This document shows, one piece after another, positions 24,893 to 33,392 of a DNA stretch of 64,000 bases. The notes under the pieces were generated by a model. It was not told the DNA's origin. It saw nothing but the letters and a program-made list of their open reading frames with translations, and ran no database searches. Origin of the DNA: Streptomyces sp. NBC_00190 (GTDB lineage: Bacteria > Actinomycetota > Actinomycetes > Streptomycetales > Streptomycetaceae); the NCBI RefSeq assembly GCF_036203305.1, contig NZ_CP108131.1, forward strand, positions 434,001 through 498,000, given 5' to 3'. Position numbers and translations under genes: made by a program. Position 1 is the first letter of the stretch; every line of letters starts with the position of its first letter.

Positions 24893-25276
24893 TCAGGAAT
24901 TCATGGCGGCTCGCTCGGACTCACTGCGCAGAACGCAGAATTCGTTGCCTTCGGGATCAGCAAGGACTGCCCAGCCTGAACCATCAGGATTCCGGTGATC
25001 AGCGACAAAAGTGGCACCGAGGGCCAGCAGCCGGTCCACCTCCTGATCGCGCGAGGTCTCAGGGCGCAGACACAGATGGATCCGATTCTTGATCGTCTTA
25101 GCCTCGGGCACCTGGTTGAAGTACAGCATCGGGCCCTCCGCCAGCAGCACCTGAGTCTCCCGGTCACCCGGTCTGACATGCGGATGCATCGGACGGCCCG
25201 TCACACTGCTCCAGAACCAGGCCAGCTCGAAGGCATCCGCACAATCAATCGCTACGTTCTGCAATACCGAAACCAT
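24893..25276 (-). CDS. VOC (glyoxalase/bleomycin-resistance) family protein
   Basis: 127 aa from ATG 25276 with GGAAGG nine bases upstream. Single VOC-type unit pair: VLQNVAIDCADAFELAWFWS, then YFNQVPEAKTIKNRIHLCLR, GATFVADHRNPDGSGWAVLA and DPEGNEFCVLRSE, the last being the classic C-terminal metal-ligand motif. Likely binds a small hydrophobic substrate; reaction unknown. Its upstream neighbour is only a gene fragment, so it appears monocistronic. Confidence 0.88.
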   Translation of the reverse strand: MVSVLQNVAIDCADAFELAWFWSSVTGRPMHPHVRPGDRETQVLLAEGPMLYFNQVPEAKTIKNRIHLCLRPETSRDQEVDRLLALGATFVADHRNPDGSGWAVLADPEGNEFCVLRSESERAAMNS

Positions 25277-25677
25277 GCGCCCCAGCCTTCCTGACTTCCA
25301 CTCCAGACGCCACCGAGCGACCTGCTGTCCGGCGCCCTCCGCTGGCCCCGCTTCACGGCGGAGAGCCGGCTGCTGACGAACCCGCCCGCGATCAGCCGCC
25401 GGTGGACGCAGGCAAAGCCGGATGTGCGCTCGTCCCCGGGCAGAAGGGGGATTTCCGAAAAACTCGGCGGAAAGCGAAATACGACGGCGGCGTCGCAGAA
25501 GTCGCCCTCCCCACGCCACGGGACCAGTCCGCCCCGCTTCCGGGCGCGTACCGGCCCGGTCGACCTGACGAACTCGCCCGACTGCGCCAGCGGCCAACAG
25601 GGAACGTCGAGTCGGCGGGTCTCCCGGGCCAGGAGAGGGCGCAGGTCGGCAATCGGGAATTGTGTTGCCAGGAACAC
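25252..25677 (-). pseudogene. N-terminal fragment of a larger hypothetical gene
   Basis: GTG 25677 has a fair GAGGTGA site. Its first ~110 codons look genuine: MFLATQFPIADLRPLLARET, RRLDVPCWPLA, EFVRSTGP and FCDAAVVFRFP. After about 25340 the sequence turns to nonsense and runs into the VOC gene start. I infer that the 3' part of a longer gene was lost. Other streptomycetes carry long proteins opening with a similar phrase, as far as I recall; function unknown. Confidence 0.45.
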
Positions 25678-25917
25678 CCGCGATCACCTCGCGGGAAGGT
25701 CGCTGGGCTTCCCCGACTGTCGCACCTCCGCCGTCGCCGAGATGTTCAGCTCGGCGACTTTCGCCCAGCACGCTCGGTCACTTCACATGCGCAGCTCGAC
25801 AGAACCAGTGCTCATGCGACAGATGCCGTGCTCGGTCACAGCACCTGTCACCGAGCACGGCAGACGGCCCGGATGGACGACTTCGATGCTCAGAAGCCAC
25901 GCCCCCGTCTCATGCGG

Positions 25918-26526
25918 TCAGGCCGGCGATGGCCAGAAGCGGCTCGGCAGCATCATCGTCATCGCGGTGCGCTCCGGAGCAATGAGCAGGGGGAAGACCC
26001 GCTCGTTCAGTACCCGGCCCGGGAGATGTCTACGGGCGACGATGACGTCGGTGCAGTAGACGGCGGCACTGCCCGTCAGTCGCCGGGGAACCTCCAACCT
26101 CATCTCCCGGTCCATTTCGCTGGCGAGCATGCGCGAGAACGCGGCGAGTTCAGGATCCTGCTGCCGGGTCCCCTTCAACCGGTACAGCTCCTGCGCGATG
26201 TCGAGGAGCAGGTCCGGGCTGTCGTCGAACACCGCAGTGTCAGGGCTGTAGATCACGGCAGCCGGGAGGTCGTCCCAGCCGCGTGCGAACAGAGCATTGT
26301 TCGCCTGCACGATGGCGCCCCAGACCAGGCGGCCCTCGGACAGCAGCACGTCCTGGGCCTTCAAAATCTCCGCGAGCGGATCCTCGCGCTCTACCCAGTC
26401 GGACCTGGGTATCCGCAGGTATCTGACCTTGTCGAACCAGGAGAAGCGGCGCGGCGCCTCCCCGAGCGCTGCCCTGCACTGGGCGATGGCTGTCGTTGAT
26501 CCCGTCACGCCGCAGAGCGTAACCAC
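25918..26526 (-). CDS. Hypothetical protein (202 aa)
   Basis: Starts at GTG 26526; no strong ribosome site, and GTG 26508 is an alternative. Soluble, with RRFSWFDKVRYLRIPRSDWV, QDVLLSEGRLVWGAIVQANN, LFARGWDDLPAAVIYSPDTA and MLASEMDREMRLEVPRRLTG. Consistent third-position GC supports coding. No motif recognised, no membrane segment. It is divergent from the NUDIX operon, 352 bases away; that gap shows nothing else. Confidence 0.65.
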   Translation of the reverse strand: MVTLCGVTGSTTAIAQCRAALGEAPRRFSWFDKVRYLRIPRSDWVEREDPLAEILKAQDVLLSEGRLVWGAIVQANNALFARGWDDLPAAVIYSPDTAVFDDSPDLLLDIAQELYRLKGTRQQDPELAAFSRMLASEMDREMRLEVPRRLTGSAAVYCTDVIVARRHLPGRVLNERVFPLLIAPERTAMTMMLPSRFWPSPA

Positions 26527-26878
26527 CGGCCCCGGACAGCCTCACAGGACCCCGCCATCAACCGGGGAGGCCAGGGCTGCCCGATGCGGTTCACCAGGAG
26601 CGTCCCTGGCGAGCCCCGACGTCGGCGAAGTTCACCGGCCGCGGGCCGGCAGTAGCCGCCGCCGCACGATCCGAGGGGCCACGCAAGTCCCTGATCGGGT
26701 GCTGCGCCGCCGCAGCCACTCGAACGTGTGAGTTCGAGCGCGTCCATGCCCGAGGGGACTGGCTTGGACAGCTGGCTCGCAATCATGTTCGAAGTTTTCG
26801 CCCTCCCGGGGCCGTTACGGCACCCGGGGGTGGCTGGTTGTTCGACTGCTGCTCGGTTCCGGCGTCCTAGGAGGACCT

Positions 26879-27412
26879 TTGCCGACAATGCTCAGCCCCC
26901 GCACAGCCCTGGTCCCGGTCGAACAGAACACCTCGGGACCTGTTCGCTGCGGCCCGGGTTACCGGCCCCTCACCAGCGTGGTCCTGGTTGCTCTTCGACC
27001 CGATGGCAGGGCGGCCCTGGTACGTCACGCCTCCGGCGTCGACCGGGGCTGCTTGGCCCTCATCGGGGGGCGCCTGGAGGCAGCGGAATGGCTGGACACG
27101 GCGGTACGCCGCGAGGCCCTCCAGAGCCTCGGCATCCGCGTGGAGTCGCAGGACATCGAGTTTGCGGGCCTCCTGCACTACCGGTGCGAGTCGGGCGCGG
27201 GGCGTCTGTGCGCCATCTTCACCGCACAGCACTGGGCGGGGGAGCCCCGCAACGCCGCGCCTGGTCTGCACAGCGAGGTGGTGTGGGCGGATCCCGGCGG
27301 TCTTCCGGCCGACTGTCACCCCCTGGCCCATGCTGTTCTCGACCAGTACGTCGCGGGCACCCTCTACAGCACCGCCGCCTTTCCCTCTGACCCGCCGGGA
27401 GCAACGCAGTGA
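26879..27412 (+). CDS. NUDIX-fold protein with degenerate Nudix box
   Basis: 177 aa. TTG 26879 sits five bases after AGGAGGA; ATG 26888 would be too far. The fold is NUDIX-like (TSVVLVALRPDGRAALVRHA), and the box region reads GGRLEAAEWLDTAVRREALQ then SLGI. In the consensus REUXEEXGU, the two metal-binding glutamates are replaced by Gln and Ser. Hydrolysis is therefore doubtful; a binding or regulatory role is possible. First gene of a forward operon; its TGA is bridged to the exporter gene by a 15-codon mini-frame. Confidence 0.85.
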   Translation: MPTMLSPRTALVPVEQNTSGPVRCGPGYRPLTSVVLVALRPDGRAALVRHASGVDRGCLALIGGRLEAAEWLDTAVRREALQSLGIRVESQDIEFAGLLHYRCESGAGRLCAIFTAQHWAGEPRNAAPGLHSEVVWADPGGLPADCHPLAHAVLDQYVAGTLYSTAAFPSDPPGATQ

Positions 27413-27456
27413 ATGCGCCCCGCCGCAGCGCCGCGTGGATCGGAGGGCCCGCGTGA
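27409..27456 (+). other. 15-codon bridging mini-ORF
   Basis: GTG 27409 overlaps the NUDIX stop (GTGA), and the frame VNAPRRSAAWIGGPA ends in a TGA that overlaps the GTG start of the MFS gene at 27453, again as GTGA. It contains the GGAGGG used by that gene. It probably serves ribosome hand-over rather than making a functional peptide. Confidence 0.45.
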
Positions 27457-28883
27457 GCGCATTGCCTGACGCCCGGTCTTCATCACAGGAGCCGGCAGTG
27501 GAGGTGTCGTCGCTGTGGCACCACCGGGCGTTCCGCCTGTACATCGCAGGTGAAGCGGCATCGGTCGCGGGATCGTCCCTGAGCGTCGTGGTCATCCCGC
27601 TCCTGGCAGTGATCGAGATGGAGGCCTCTACCGGCCAGGTGGCGCTGCTGGCTGTGGTCGGTCAGTTGCCTCCGCTGCTGTTCGCCTTGTACGCGGGGGT
27701 GATCGCCGAGCGCAGGCCCAAGCGGAGGGTGATGATCTGCGGTGACCTGGTGAGCGCCTTCGCGGTGCTCTCCCTGCCGCTGGGCTCCGCCTTCGGAGCG
27801 TTGACCATGGGCCAGCTCATGGTCGTCGCCGCGGTGAGCTCGACAGCGGGGATGATGCACGACGCCGCGGCGATCAGCATCGTGCCGGCGCTGGTGGACC
27901 GTTCCCTGATCCAGAAGGGCAACAGCCGCATCGGTGCGCTCTTCGCCATCGCCGCAGTGTGCGGCACCCAGTTCGGCGCGGCGCTCGCCGGTCTGGTCGG
28001 GACAGCCCGGGCCCTGCTCGTGGACGTGCTCTCGTACCTGATCAGTGCCTGGTGCACCGCCCGGATCAAGAAGGGCGAGGTCTCCGAGGTTCTCGTTCCG
28101 GACCGGAGGACCAGCCGCCTGAGCGAGGAGATCCGCGAGGGCATGCGCTACGTCTTCGCGGACGTCAACCTGCGCACGCTGACCCTGGTCAACGCCACCA
28201 CCTCGCTCGGCCTCGGCCTGCTCAATACCCTGTGGGCGCTGTACCTGCTGCGCGAGCTGGCCATGCCGGCGAGCCGCTTCAGCGCGGTGATGGGTCTGGG
28301 CGCGCTCGGCGCCGCCACGGGATCGCTGCTCGCACCGGCCGTGACACGACGGTACGGTCCCGGCCCGATGATGCTCGCGGCCCTGATGGTCACGCCCGCG
28401 GCTCAGATTCCGCTGCTCCTCGCCCGCCGCGGCTTCGGATGGCAAATCGCGGTCGCGGTCGCGTTCTTCGTGCAGCTGTGCTGTGCGGGTATGGCCGGCA
28501 CGACACAGCGCTCCATCCGTCAATGTGTCGCGGCTGCCGGCATGCAAGCCCGCATGCAGGCGGTCTCCACGTGGCTGACCGCCGGTTCCCGCCCGCTGGC
28601 GGCCCTCGTCGCCGGGGGGATCGGGAGCCGGTTCGGCGTCCGAACCGCCCTCGTGGTCGGCGCTCTCGCTCTGGTCGTCCCCTGCGCAGCCTTGTACTTC
28701 TCCCCCCTCCGCACGCTGCGGTCCATGCCTGCCCCTCCCGCCGTACCCCGAGCGACTGGTGAACCGATGAACACCAATACCCTGCCTGCCCCGACCGACA
28801 GCCTGGACGGGGTGGTCCCCGCGACGCCGCCGGACAACGGCGGAACACGGCGCGGCGGCGCGGTCGCGGGAGGCGGGGCATGA
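27453..28883 (+). CDS. MFS transporter (putative exporter)
   Basis: 476 aa from GTG 27453 with GGAGGG six bases upstream. Twelve hydrophobic segments are readable, beginning FRLYIAGEAASVAGSSLSVV and including LLALVGQLPPLLFALYAGVI-type helix 2, then the cytoplasmic ERRPKRRVMI loop (MFS motif A variant). The family is the macrolide-efflux/MFS_3-like group. The C-terminal ~45 residues are hydrophilic and disordered. Its stop overlaps the next NUDIX start (ATGA). In this operon it likely moves the product or substrate of the NUDIX/methyltransferase/deacetylase enzymes. Confidence 0.87.
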   Translation: MSALPDARSSSQEPAVEVSSLWHHRAFRLYIAGEAASVAGSSLSVVVIPLLAVIEMEASTGQVALLAVVGQLPPLLFALYAGVIAERRPKRRVMICGDLVSAFAVLSLPLGSAFGALTMGQLMVVAAVSSTAGMMHDAAAISIVPALVDRSLIQKGNSRIGALFAIAAVCGTQFGAALAGLVGTARALLVDVLSYLISAWCTARIKKGEVSEVLVPDRRTSRLSEEIREGMRYVFADVNLRTLTLVNATTSLGLGLLNTLWALYLLRELAMPASRFSAVMGLGALGAATGSLLAPAVTRRYGPGPMMLAALMVTPAAQIPLLLARRGFGWQIAVAVAFFVQLCCAGMAGTTQRSIRQCVAAAGMQARMQAVSTWLTAGSRPLAALVAGGIGSRFGVRTALVVGALALVVPCAALYFSPLRTLRSMPAPPAVPRATGEPMNTNTLPAPTDSLDGVVPATPPDNGGTRRGGAVAGGGA

Positions 28884-29323
28884 GCGCCGTTCTCAACGCC
28901 GTCGGGGCCCACCTGCATCTGGAAGACCCAGAGGGACGGGTCCTCCTGGGGCTGCGCCACCCCGACTCCGCCTACGCAGGCGGCACGCATCACTATCTGG
29001 CGGGACACTGCGAGCAGGAGGCAGCGAGCGCCTGCCTGGTCAGGGAAGCGTGGGAGGAAGCCGGGCTGAGGATCGACCCGGGCGACCTCGCGCTCGCGCA
29101 CCTCGTCCATGTGATCGACAAGCCTGGCACCCGTCCCAGGCTGCAGCTTGTGTTCCGGGCGCGGCGGTGGAGCGGGACCCCGCGAGTGCGGGAGCCGGAC
29201 AAGTGCCTGTCCTGGGCTTGGTGGAGCCCGCACGCCCTGCCCGAGCCGATCGTCCCCTACACGGAGGCCGCGATCGAAGGGGTCCAGGCCGGACGCCTCT
29301 ACACCGAGATGGGCTGGGACTGA
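28880..29323 (+). CDS. NUDIX hydrolase
   Basis: 147 aa. ATG 28880 overlaps the MFS stop, so it is translationally coupled. The Nudix box is intact around residues 47-63: EQEAASACLVREAWEEAGL with the REAWEEAG core. Downstream CLSWAWWSPHALPEPIVPYT fits NUDIX members acting on nucleotide derivatives. It is one of three NUDIX domains in the operon, and the only short stand-alone one with an intact core. Substrate unknown. Confidence 0.9.
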   Translation: MSAVLNAVGAHLHLEDPEGRVLLGLRHPDSAYAGGTHHYLAGHCEQEAASACLVREAWEEAGLRIDPGDLALAHLVHVIDKPGTRPRLQLVFRARRWSGTPRVREPDKCLSWAWWSPHALPEPIVPYTEAAIEGVQAGRLYTEMGWD

Positions 29324-29393
29324 CTCCCCAACCGTCCCCGATCCGATTCGCGCCGTTGATGGAGGTACCCGCAGTAACCGATGCTCCTCCGCC

Positions 29394-29421
29394 CGAACCA
29401 CGAACCACGAATCCCGAACCG
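29394..29421. repeat. Four tandem heptamers (CGAACCA-type)
   Basis: CGAACCA, CGAACCA, CGAATCC, CGAACCG in direct succession, in the 243-bp gap between the NUDIX gene and the methyltransferase-NUDIX gene. This gap is the largest in the operon and may hold an internal promoter or regulatory target. Confidence 0.7.
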
Positions 29422-29566
29422 CCGACGACCGTGCGAAGTATCCCGGGGCGCCTGCGCCCGGCCGCGGCCGCCACGGGCCCCACCTGTGGCTGGAAGTCCT
29501 CTTGGCCCATCTCCGCAAAGCCCGGCGTCCTTGAACCACTCGCCACCACACGAAGGAGTAGCTCCG

Positions 29567-30634
29567 TTGGGGTATGTCAGGCAGGACGAATGGCACAAGC
29601 ACTACGCCGATGGGAAGGGCTTCCGGCACCTTGGGGAGACGGAACGGGCCTTGCTCAAGGAACATGTCCCCGCCCCGGACGGAGGGCGGGCCCTGGAACT
29701 GGGCTGCGGAACCGGGGAACTCGCCGCATTCCTGGCTGGTCTCGGCTACCGGGTGGACGCCGTGGACTACGCCGCGAGCGCGATCGACCGGGCACGCGCC
29801 GAGCACGCGGAAGCCGGCAGCGTGCGGTGGCTGGAGCTGGATATCGAGTCAGGCGATACGGCCGGGCTCACCGACGACGGCTACGACGTGATCACCCTGC
29901 GCCTGGTCTATCCGTTCCTGCGGGACCGCACCAGGATCCTCCACGGGCTCGGCGAGCGGCTGCGGCCCGGTGGCGCGGTCGTGGTGATCACGCCGCTGAA
30001 GGAGAACACCCCGGACGAGCGACGCGACATCGCGCTCGACGAGGCAGAGATCGGCCTGCTCTCCTCCGGCTGGGAGCATGCCGAACGGTTGCCTGCTGAT
30101 GAGCTGGCGATGCTGGTCCTGCGTGGGCCCTGCCACGCGGACACCACGGCCGCGGAAAAGGGGCCCACCACCGGGCACGCGCTGACCGGTGTGTACGCAA
30201 TGGTCACCGATCCTGCGGGCCGCGTTCTGCTCGGCCGCTCCACCTGCGGGATGTGGGAGCTGCCCGGAGGGAAGAACGCCGTCGGCGAGGGATTCGAGGC
30301 CGCGGCCGTACGCGAACTCGCAGAGGAGACCGGCCTCCTCGCCGCGGAGTCCGACGCACATCTGCTGACCATGCTCCTGGACGACACCCAGGGCCTGCCC
30401 CGACTGACGGCGGTCGTCCGCATCACCGCCTGGAGCGGAGAGCCTGCCAACCGGGAGCCGAAGTTGTTCGAACGCTGGGAGTGGCATGACCCCCACTCTC
30501 TGGCCTGCCTGGGCCCCGTCTTCACCCCAACTGCCCAGGCCCTGAACGCCGTGTGGCCCGGCATCATCAAGAACCTGCCGCCCGTGCGCGCCTACGAGGC
30601 CACGAGCGAGGCAGCGGCGGTCCCGCCGCCTTGA
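29567..30634 (+). CDS. Bifunctional SAM-dependent methyltransferase / NUDIX hydrolase
   Basis: 355 aa from TTG 29567 with AAGGAG eight bases upstream. Residues about 40-165 are a class I methyltransferase with SAM motif ELGCGTGELAAF (44-55), acidic post-II residue in VDAVDYAASAIDRAR, and YDVITLRLVYPFLRD. Residues about 205-335 are a NUDIX domain with a full box (PGGKNAVGEGFEAAAVRELA, then EETG) at about 234-256. The two activities on one chain suggest methylation and phosphate removal of the same small molecule. Its stop overlaps the start of the 57-aa frame that follows. Confidence 0.9.
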   Translation: MGYVRQDEWHKHYADGKGFRHLGETERALLKEHVPAPDGGRALELGCGTGELAAFLAGLGYRVDAVDYAASAIDRARAEHAEAGSVRWLELDIESGDTAGLTDDGYDVITLRLVYPFLRDRTRILHGLGERLRPGGAVVVITPLKENTPDERRDIALDEAEIGLLSSGWEHAERLPADELAMLVLRGPCHADTTAAEKGPTTGHALTGVYAMVTDPAGRVLLGRSTCGMWELPGGKNAVGEGFEAAAVRELAEETGLLAAESDAHLLTMLLDDTQGLPRLTAVVRITAWSGEPANREPKLFERWEWHDPHSLACLGPVFTPTAQALNAVWPGIIKNLPPVRAYEATSEAAAVPPP

Positions 30635-30804
30635 CCAGCGACCGGCAGGCCGTACGGGCAGCAGTGGATCGACACGAACTCGGACCACACCTGGCCAGCT
30701 GGGCCGAGCACCTGACCGGCCTGCCCGTGCCCGTGCGCAAGCCCTGGACTCCCCGCGCGAGCAGACGCGGAAGGCCCCCTCTCATCTCCCTGGAGAACCC
30801 GTGA
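30631..30804 (+). CDS. 57-aa coupled small protein
   Basis: TTG 30631 overlaps the previous stop (TTGA), and its own TGA overlaps the GTG start of the PIG-L gene (GTGA). The sequence LTSDRQAVRAAVDRHELGPH, then LASWAEHLTGLPVPVRKPWT, reads as a normal amphipathic helix plus basic tail, with high third-position GC. The overlaps at both ends suggest it is translated. No known family; it could be a real subunit or a translational bridge. Confidence 0.55.
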   Translation: MTSDRQAVRAAVDRHELGPHLASWAEHLTGLPVPVRKPWTPRASRRGRPPLISLENP

Positions 30805-31562
30805 CCGTGCCGAGCATGATGGGCGTCTTCGCCCACCCCGACGACGAATCCCTGGTGGCCTGCGGAGTCCTCGCCCAGCACGGCGCGGCCGGCGCCCGAA
30901 CAGCCGTTGTTACCGCCACCTGGTCCCCCGACAGCCACCGCGCCGGCGAACTCGCCGAGGCCCTGAGCATCCTCGGCGCCGGGGAACACCGCATGCTCGG
31001 CTATGCCGATCACCGGATTCCGTCCTCCGCGCCCGGCCAACCGCGGCTCTGCGACGCCCCGCTCGACGAGGCCGTCGAACGCGTCGTCGCCCACCTGCGC
31101 GCCTTCCGCCCGGACATCGTGCTCACCCACGACGCGTACGGATCCTCCGGCCACCCCGACCACATCCGAACCCACCAGGTCGTCCTCCTGGCTGTACACG
31201 CCGCAGGACTCGAGGACCTCTACCCGCAAGCCGACCCTCCATGGCAACCCAGCACCCTCTGCTTCTCCGCACACCCACACTCGGGAGCCCGCGATCTGGC
31301 CAGCCTGGTCGCCGTCGTGGGCAAGCGTCTGCGCACCGTCCCCGATGAGATGATCACCGCGACCATCGATGTCCGCGCTTGGACCGAACAGAAGTGGGCC
31401 GCCATCCACGCGCACCGATCCGAAGCGACACGGGCCCGCTCCCTCCCCGCCCTGCTCGCCGGGCTCCCGGCCAAGGCTCGGAAGGAGATCCTGGCCACCG
31501 AGTGGTTCATCTGCCACGACCTCACTCCCACACCCGGAGGCCTGCGAGAACTGACCGCCTGA
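30801..31562 (+). CDS. PIG-L/LmbE family N-acetyl-sugar deacetylase
   Basis: 253 aa from GTG 30801 with GGAG six bases upstream. The zinc motif AHPDDES occupies residues 11-17, and GHPDH supplies the third ligand near residues 117-121, as in MshB and related GlcNAc deacetylases. HRSEATR near the end is the usual late conserved patch. Last gene of the forward NUDIX operon, coupled to the 57-aa frame. The substrate is probably an N-acetylated sugar or sugar-nucleotide conjugate; mycothiol synthesis is less likely in this context. Confidence 0.9.
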   Translation: MTVPSMMGVFAHPDDESLVACGVLAQHGAAGARTAVVTATWSPDSHRAGELAEALSILGAGEHRMLGYADHRIPSSAPGQPRLCDAPLDEAVERVVAHLRAFRPDIVLTHDAYGSSGHPDHIRTHQVVLLAVHAAGLEDLYPQADPPWQPSTLCFSAHPHSGARDLASLVAVVGKRLRTVPDEMITATIDVRAWTEQKWAAIHAHRSEATRARSLPALLAGLPAKARKEILATEWFICHDLTPTPGGLRELTA

Positions 31563-32137
31563 CCGCTGACAGCCCCCCGCCGCCGGCCTTCGCCCGTCTG
31601 CCCCTGCCCATGCGCCTTCGGCTCCGAGAGCAAGGAGGCACCCCCTAGCTGGGGCCACAAGCAGCTGATCCGGAAGGGGGGTTACCCAGGCTCACCGTGA
31701 GCAGCCGCTGCGACCACCGGACTTGGGAGACCTTGAACCGCAGGGACGTCAGGCTCCGGCGCTCCGCCGGTCGCCTGAGCTGCCCAACCCCCGGCGGATA
31801 GAAGCTGTGTCAGAACCCGTGCGCCGGGCCATGACGGAAGTCACTTCAACCGGTCACAGACCGGCGACGTCCCGGGCTCTCTTAACCACGGAGTCGAGCG
31901 CGTCCACCACGCCGTTGCGCCGCCTCGCGCGCGCCGCCCGCAACTGGCAGCTCGCCCTGCCCGCGTTCCCGTCGTTGTACGACCACGGACCACGCGCTCC
32001 GCCTGATCCTCGTGGAGGGGTCCTGTCCGTGCCCGCGCGGGCGGCGCATGGTGCTCATCAGCGCAATCTCGCAGCCGTCCTGACGCCACGTCGGCGTGTG
32101 CCTCGGTACTGCCCAGACTGGTCCATCCCGGACAGTC
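31563..32137. other. Intergenic stretch with a possible gene relic
   Basis: No intact gene. On the reverse strand between about 32040 and 31855, WSYNDGNAGRASCQLRAARA and VVDALDSVVKRARDVAGL-stop read like a decayed C-terminus, without start or family clue. Confidence 0.3.
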
Positions 32138-33325
32138 CTAGTTGAACGGTTCCAGCGTCATGAAGGCTTCTTGCGGGTTGCCGTCGTGGACCAGTGCCTC
32201 GTGGGCGCCCACGTCGTCGAAGGCGAAGCCGTACGCCTTACCGTCGGCCATCTGTTCGTGGATGATGCGGGAGTAGTGGTTGGAGACGGCGTCTCGGTAG
32301 AAGTTGGTGCCGTTCGCGTCGGGTTGGTTCGGGTTCGTCAGGAGCGTCGACCGGTTGAAGCCTGCGCACAGGGTGCGGGAGATCGGACCGCGGACAGTGT
32401 CGTTGGGTGCGTCCAGGAGTTTGTAGCAGCCGAAGATGCTGTCGGAGTCCGGCTTCTGGAAGCTGGTGACCACCGCTCCCGAGCTGTTGGTGAAGTTCAT
32501 GACGTTGCCCGAGACCCGGCCGTAGTACTTGGTGTTCGGTTCGTTCGCGAACGGCGTCACGGTGAGCGTGGAAGTGCTGTACTTGCTCCAGACCCGGTTG
32601 ACGTAGTCGTTCATGACGCCGGCCGGTATTCCGCCCGCCTCGATGCCGTGACCGGGCGAAAGCGCTCGCACCGGCGTGCCGTCGGGGCGGCTCTGGATCA
32701 ACCCGCCCCAGCCGGCCGAACGCAGCTGGCTGAAGACGGCGTTGTATCCGCCCGGCTTGAGCCGACCGGTGTTCCTGACCGTGCCGTTGGCCGCCTTCAC
32801 GCCCACCGCGTAGGGAGCGGAGAACATATCGACCTGGGTGCTGTTGATCCACAGTCCGGCGTCGTTGAGCGTGTACTCGGACCAGTTGAACAGCGTGCCC
32901 CGGTTGGGGTCGGAGGGATTCTGCACGGCAGGCTGAACCAGGCCGCCGGTGCTGACCTTGAAGACGATCTTCTGGCCGATGGAGAAGTAGACGCGCCCGG
33001 AGAACTTGGGCATCCGGATCGTCTTGGTCTGCCCGTTGGCCGGACCCGCGATCGACGCGTCGGGCGCGGGGGTCGGCGGATTGCCCCCTACGGGCCAGGG
33101 GTGGAACGTACCGTTGGCGTCGGCCCAGCCCTGCTGACCCGTCGCGAGCAGGGTGCCCAGGTTGTAGATGTAGACCGGTTCGCTGCGGCCCGAGGTGTTC
33201 TTGATCGTGAGCGGGATAGTGGCCGGTACCGCCTCTGCGGACGGTGACGGCCCCATGAACATCAGACCGGCGGCGGCCACCATGGCCGAGACCCCGAATG
33301 TGAGCACTTTCGACAAGCGGGACAC
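32138..33325 (-). CDS. Secreted beta-1,3-glucanase, GH64 family
   Basis: 395 aa. GTG 33325 with AAGGAGG six bases upstream is clearly the start; an in-frame ATG at 33424 would include the operator. Signal peptide SRLSKVLTFGVSAMVAAAGL, cleavage near AEA. The mature part shows the GH64 (thaumatin-like) signatures: IPLTIKNTSGRSEPVYIYNL, GRVYFSIGQKIVFKV, LFNWSEYTLN, INSTQVDMFSAPYAVGVKA and YGFAFDDVGAHEALV. GH64 enzymes release laminari-oligosaccharides from fungal or algal beta-1,3-glucan. A CebR-like operator lies upstream. Confidence 0.93.
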   Translation of the reverse strand: MSRLSKVLTFGVSAMVAAAGLMFMGPSPSAEAVPATIPLTIKNTSGRSEPVYIYNLGTLLATGQQGWADANGTFHPWPVGGNPPTPAPDASIAGPANGQTKTIRMPKFSGRVYFSIGQKIVFKVSTGGLVQPAVQNPSDPNRGTLFNWSEYTLNDAGLWINSTQVDMFSAPYAVGVKAANGTVRNTGRLKPGGYNAVFSQLRSAGWGGLIQSRPDGTPVRALSPGHGIEAGGIPAGVMNDYVNRVWSKYSTSTLTVTPFANEPNTKYYGRVSGNVMNFTNSSGAVVTSFQKPDSDSIFGCYKLLDAPNDTVRGPISRTLCAGFNRSTLLTNPNQPDANGTNFYRDAVSNHYSRIIHEQMADGKAYGFAFDDVGAHEALVHDGNPQEAFMTLEPFN

Positions 33326-33392
33326 TCTCTTCCTCCTTGCGTGGGGGACCCGCCGAGGGGAGGCGGCGGACATGGATAGATGTATTGAAGTC

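Noticed and set aside
29359..29600. Pro-rich frame MEVPAVTDAPPPEPRTTN as a possible RiPP precursor in the NUDIX operon
   Set aside because: No Shine-Dalgarno site, runs over the heptamer repeat and into the methyltransferase gene in another phase; no RiPP-type modifying enzyme nearby.
31841..32089. Reverse frame in the gap after the PIG-L gene
   Set aside because: Arg/Ala/Gly-rich with no start signal; only a weak C-terminal relic in another frame seems possible.
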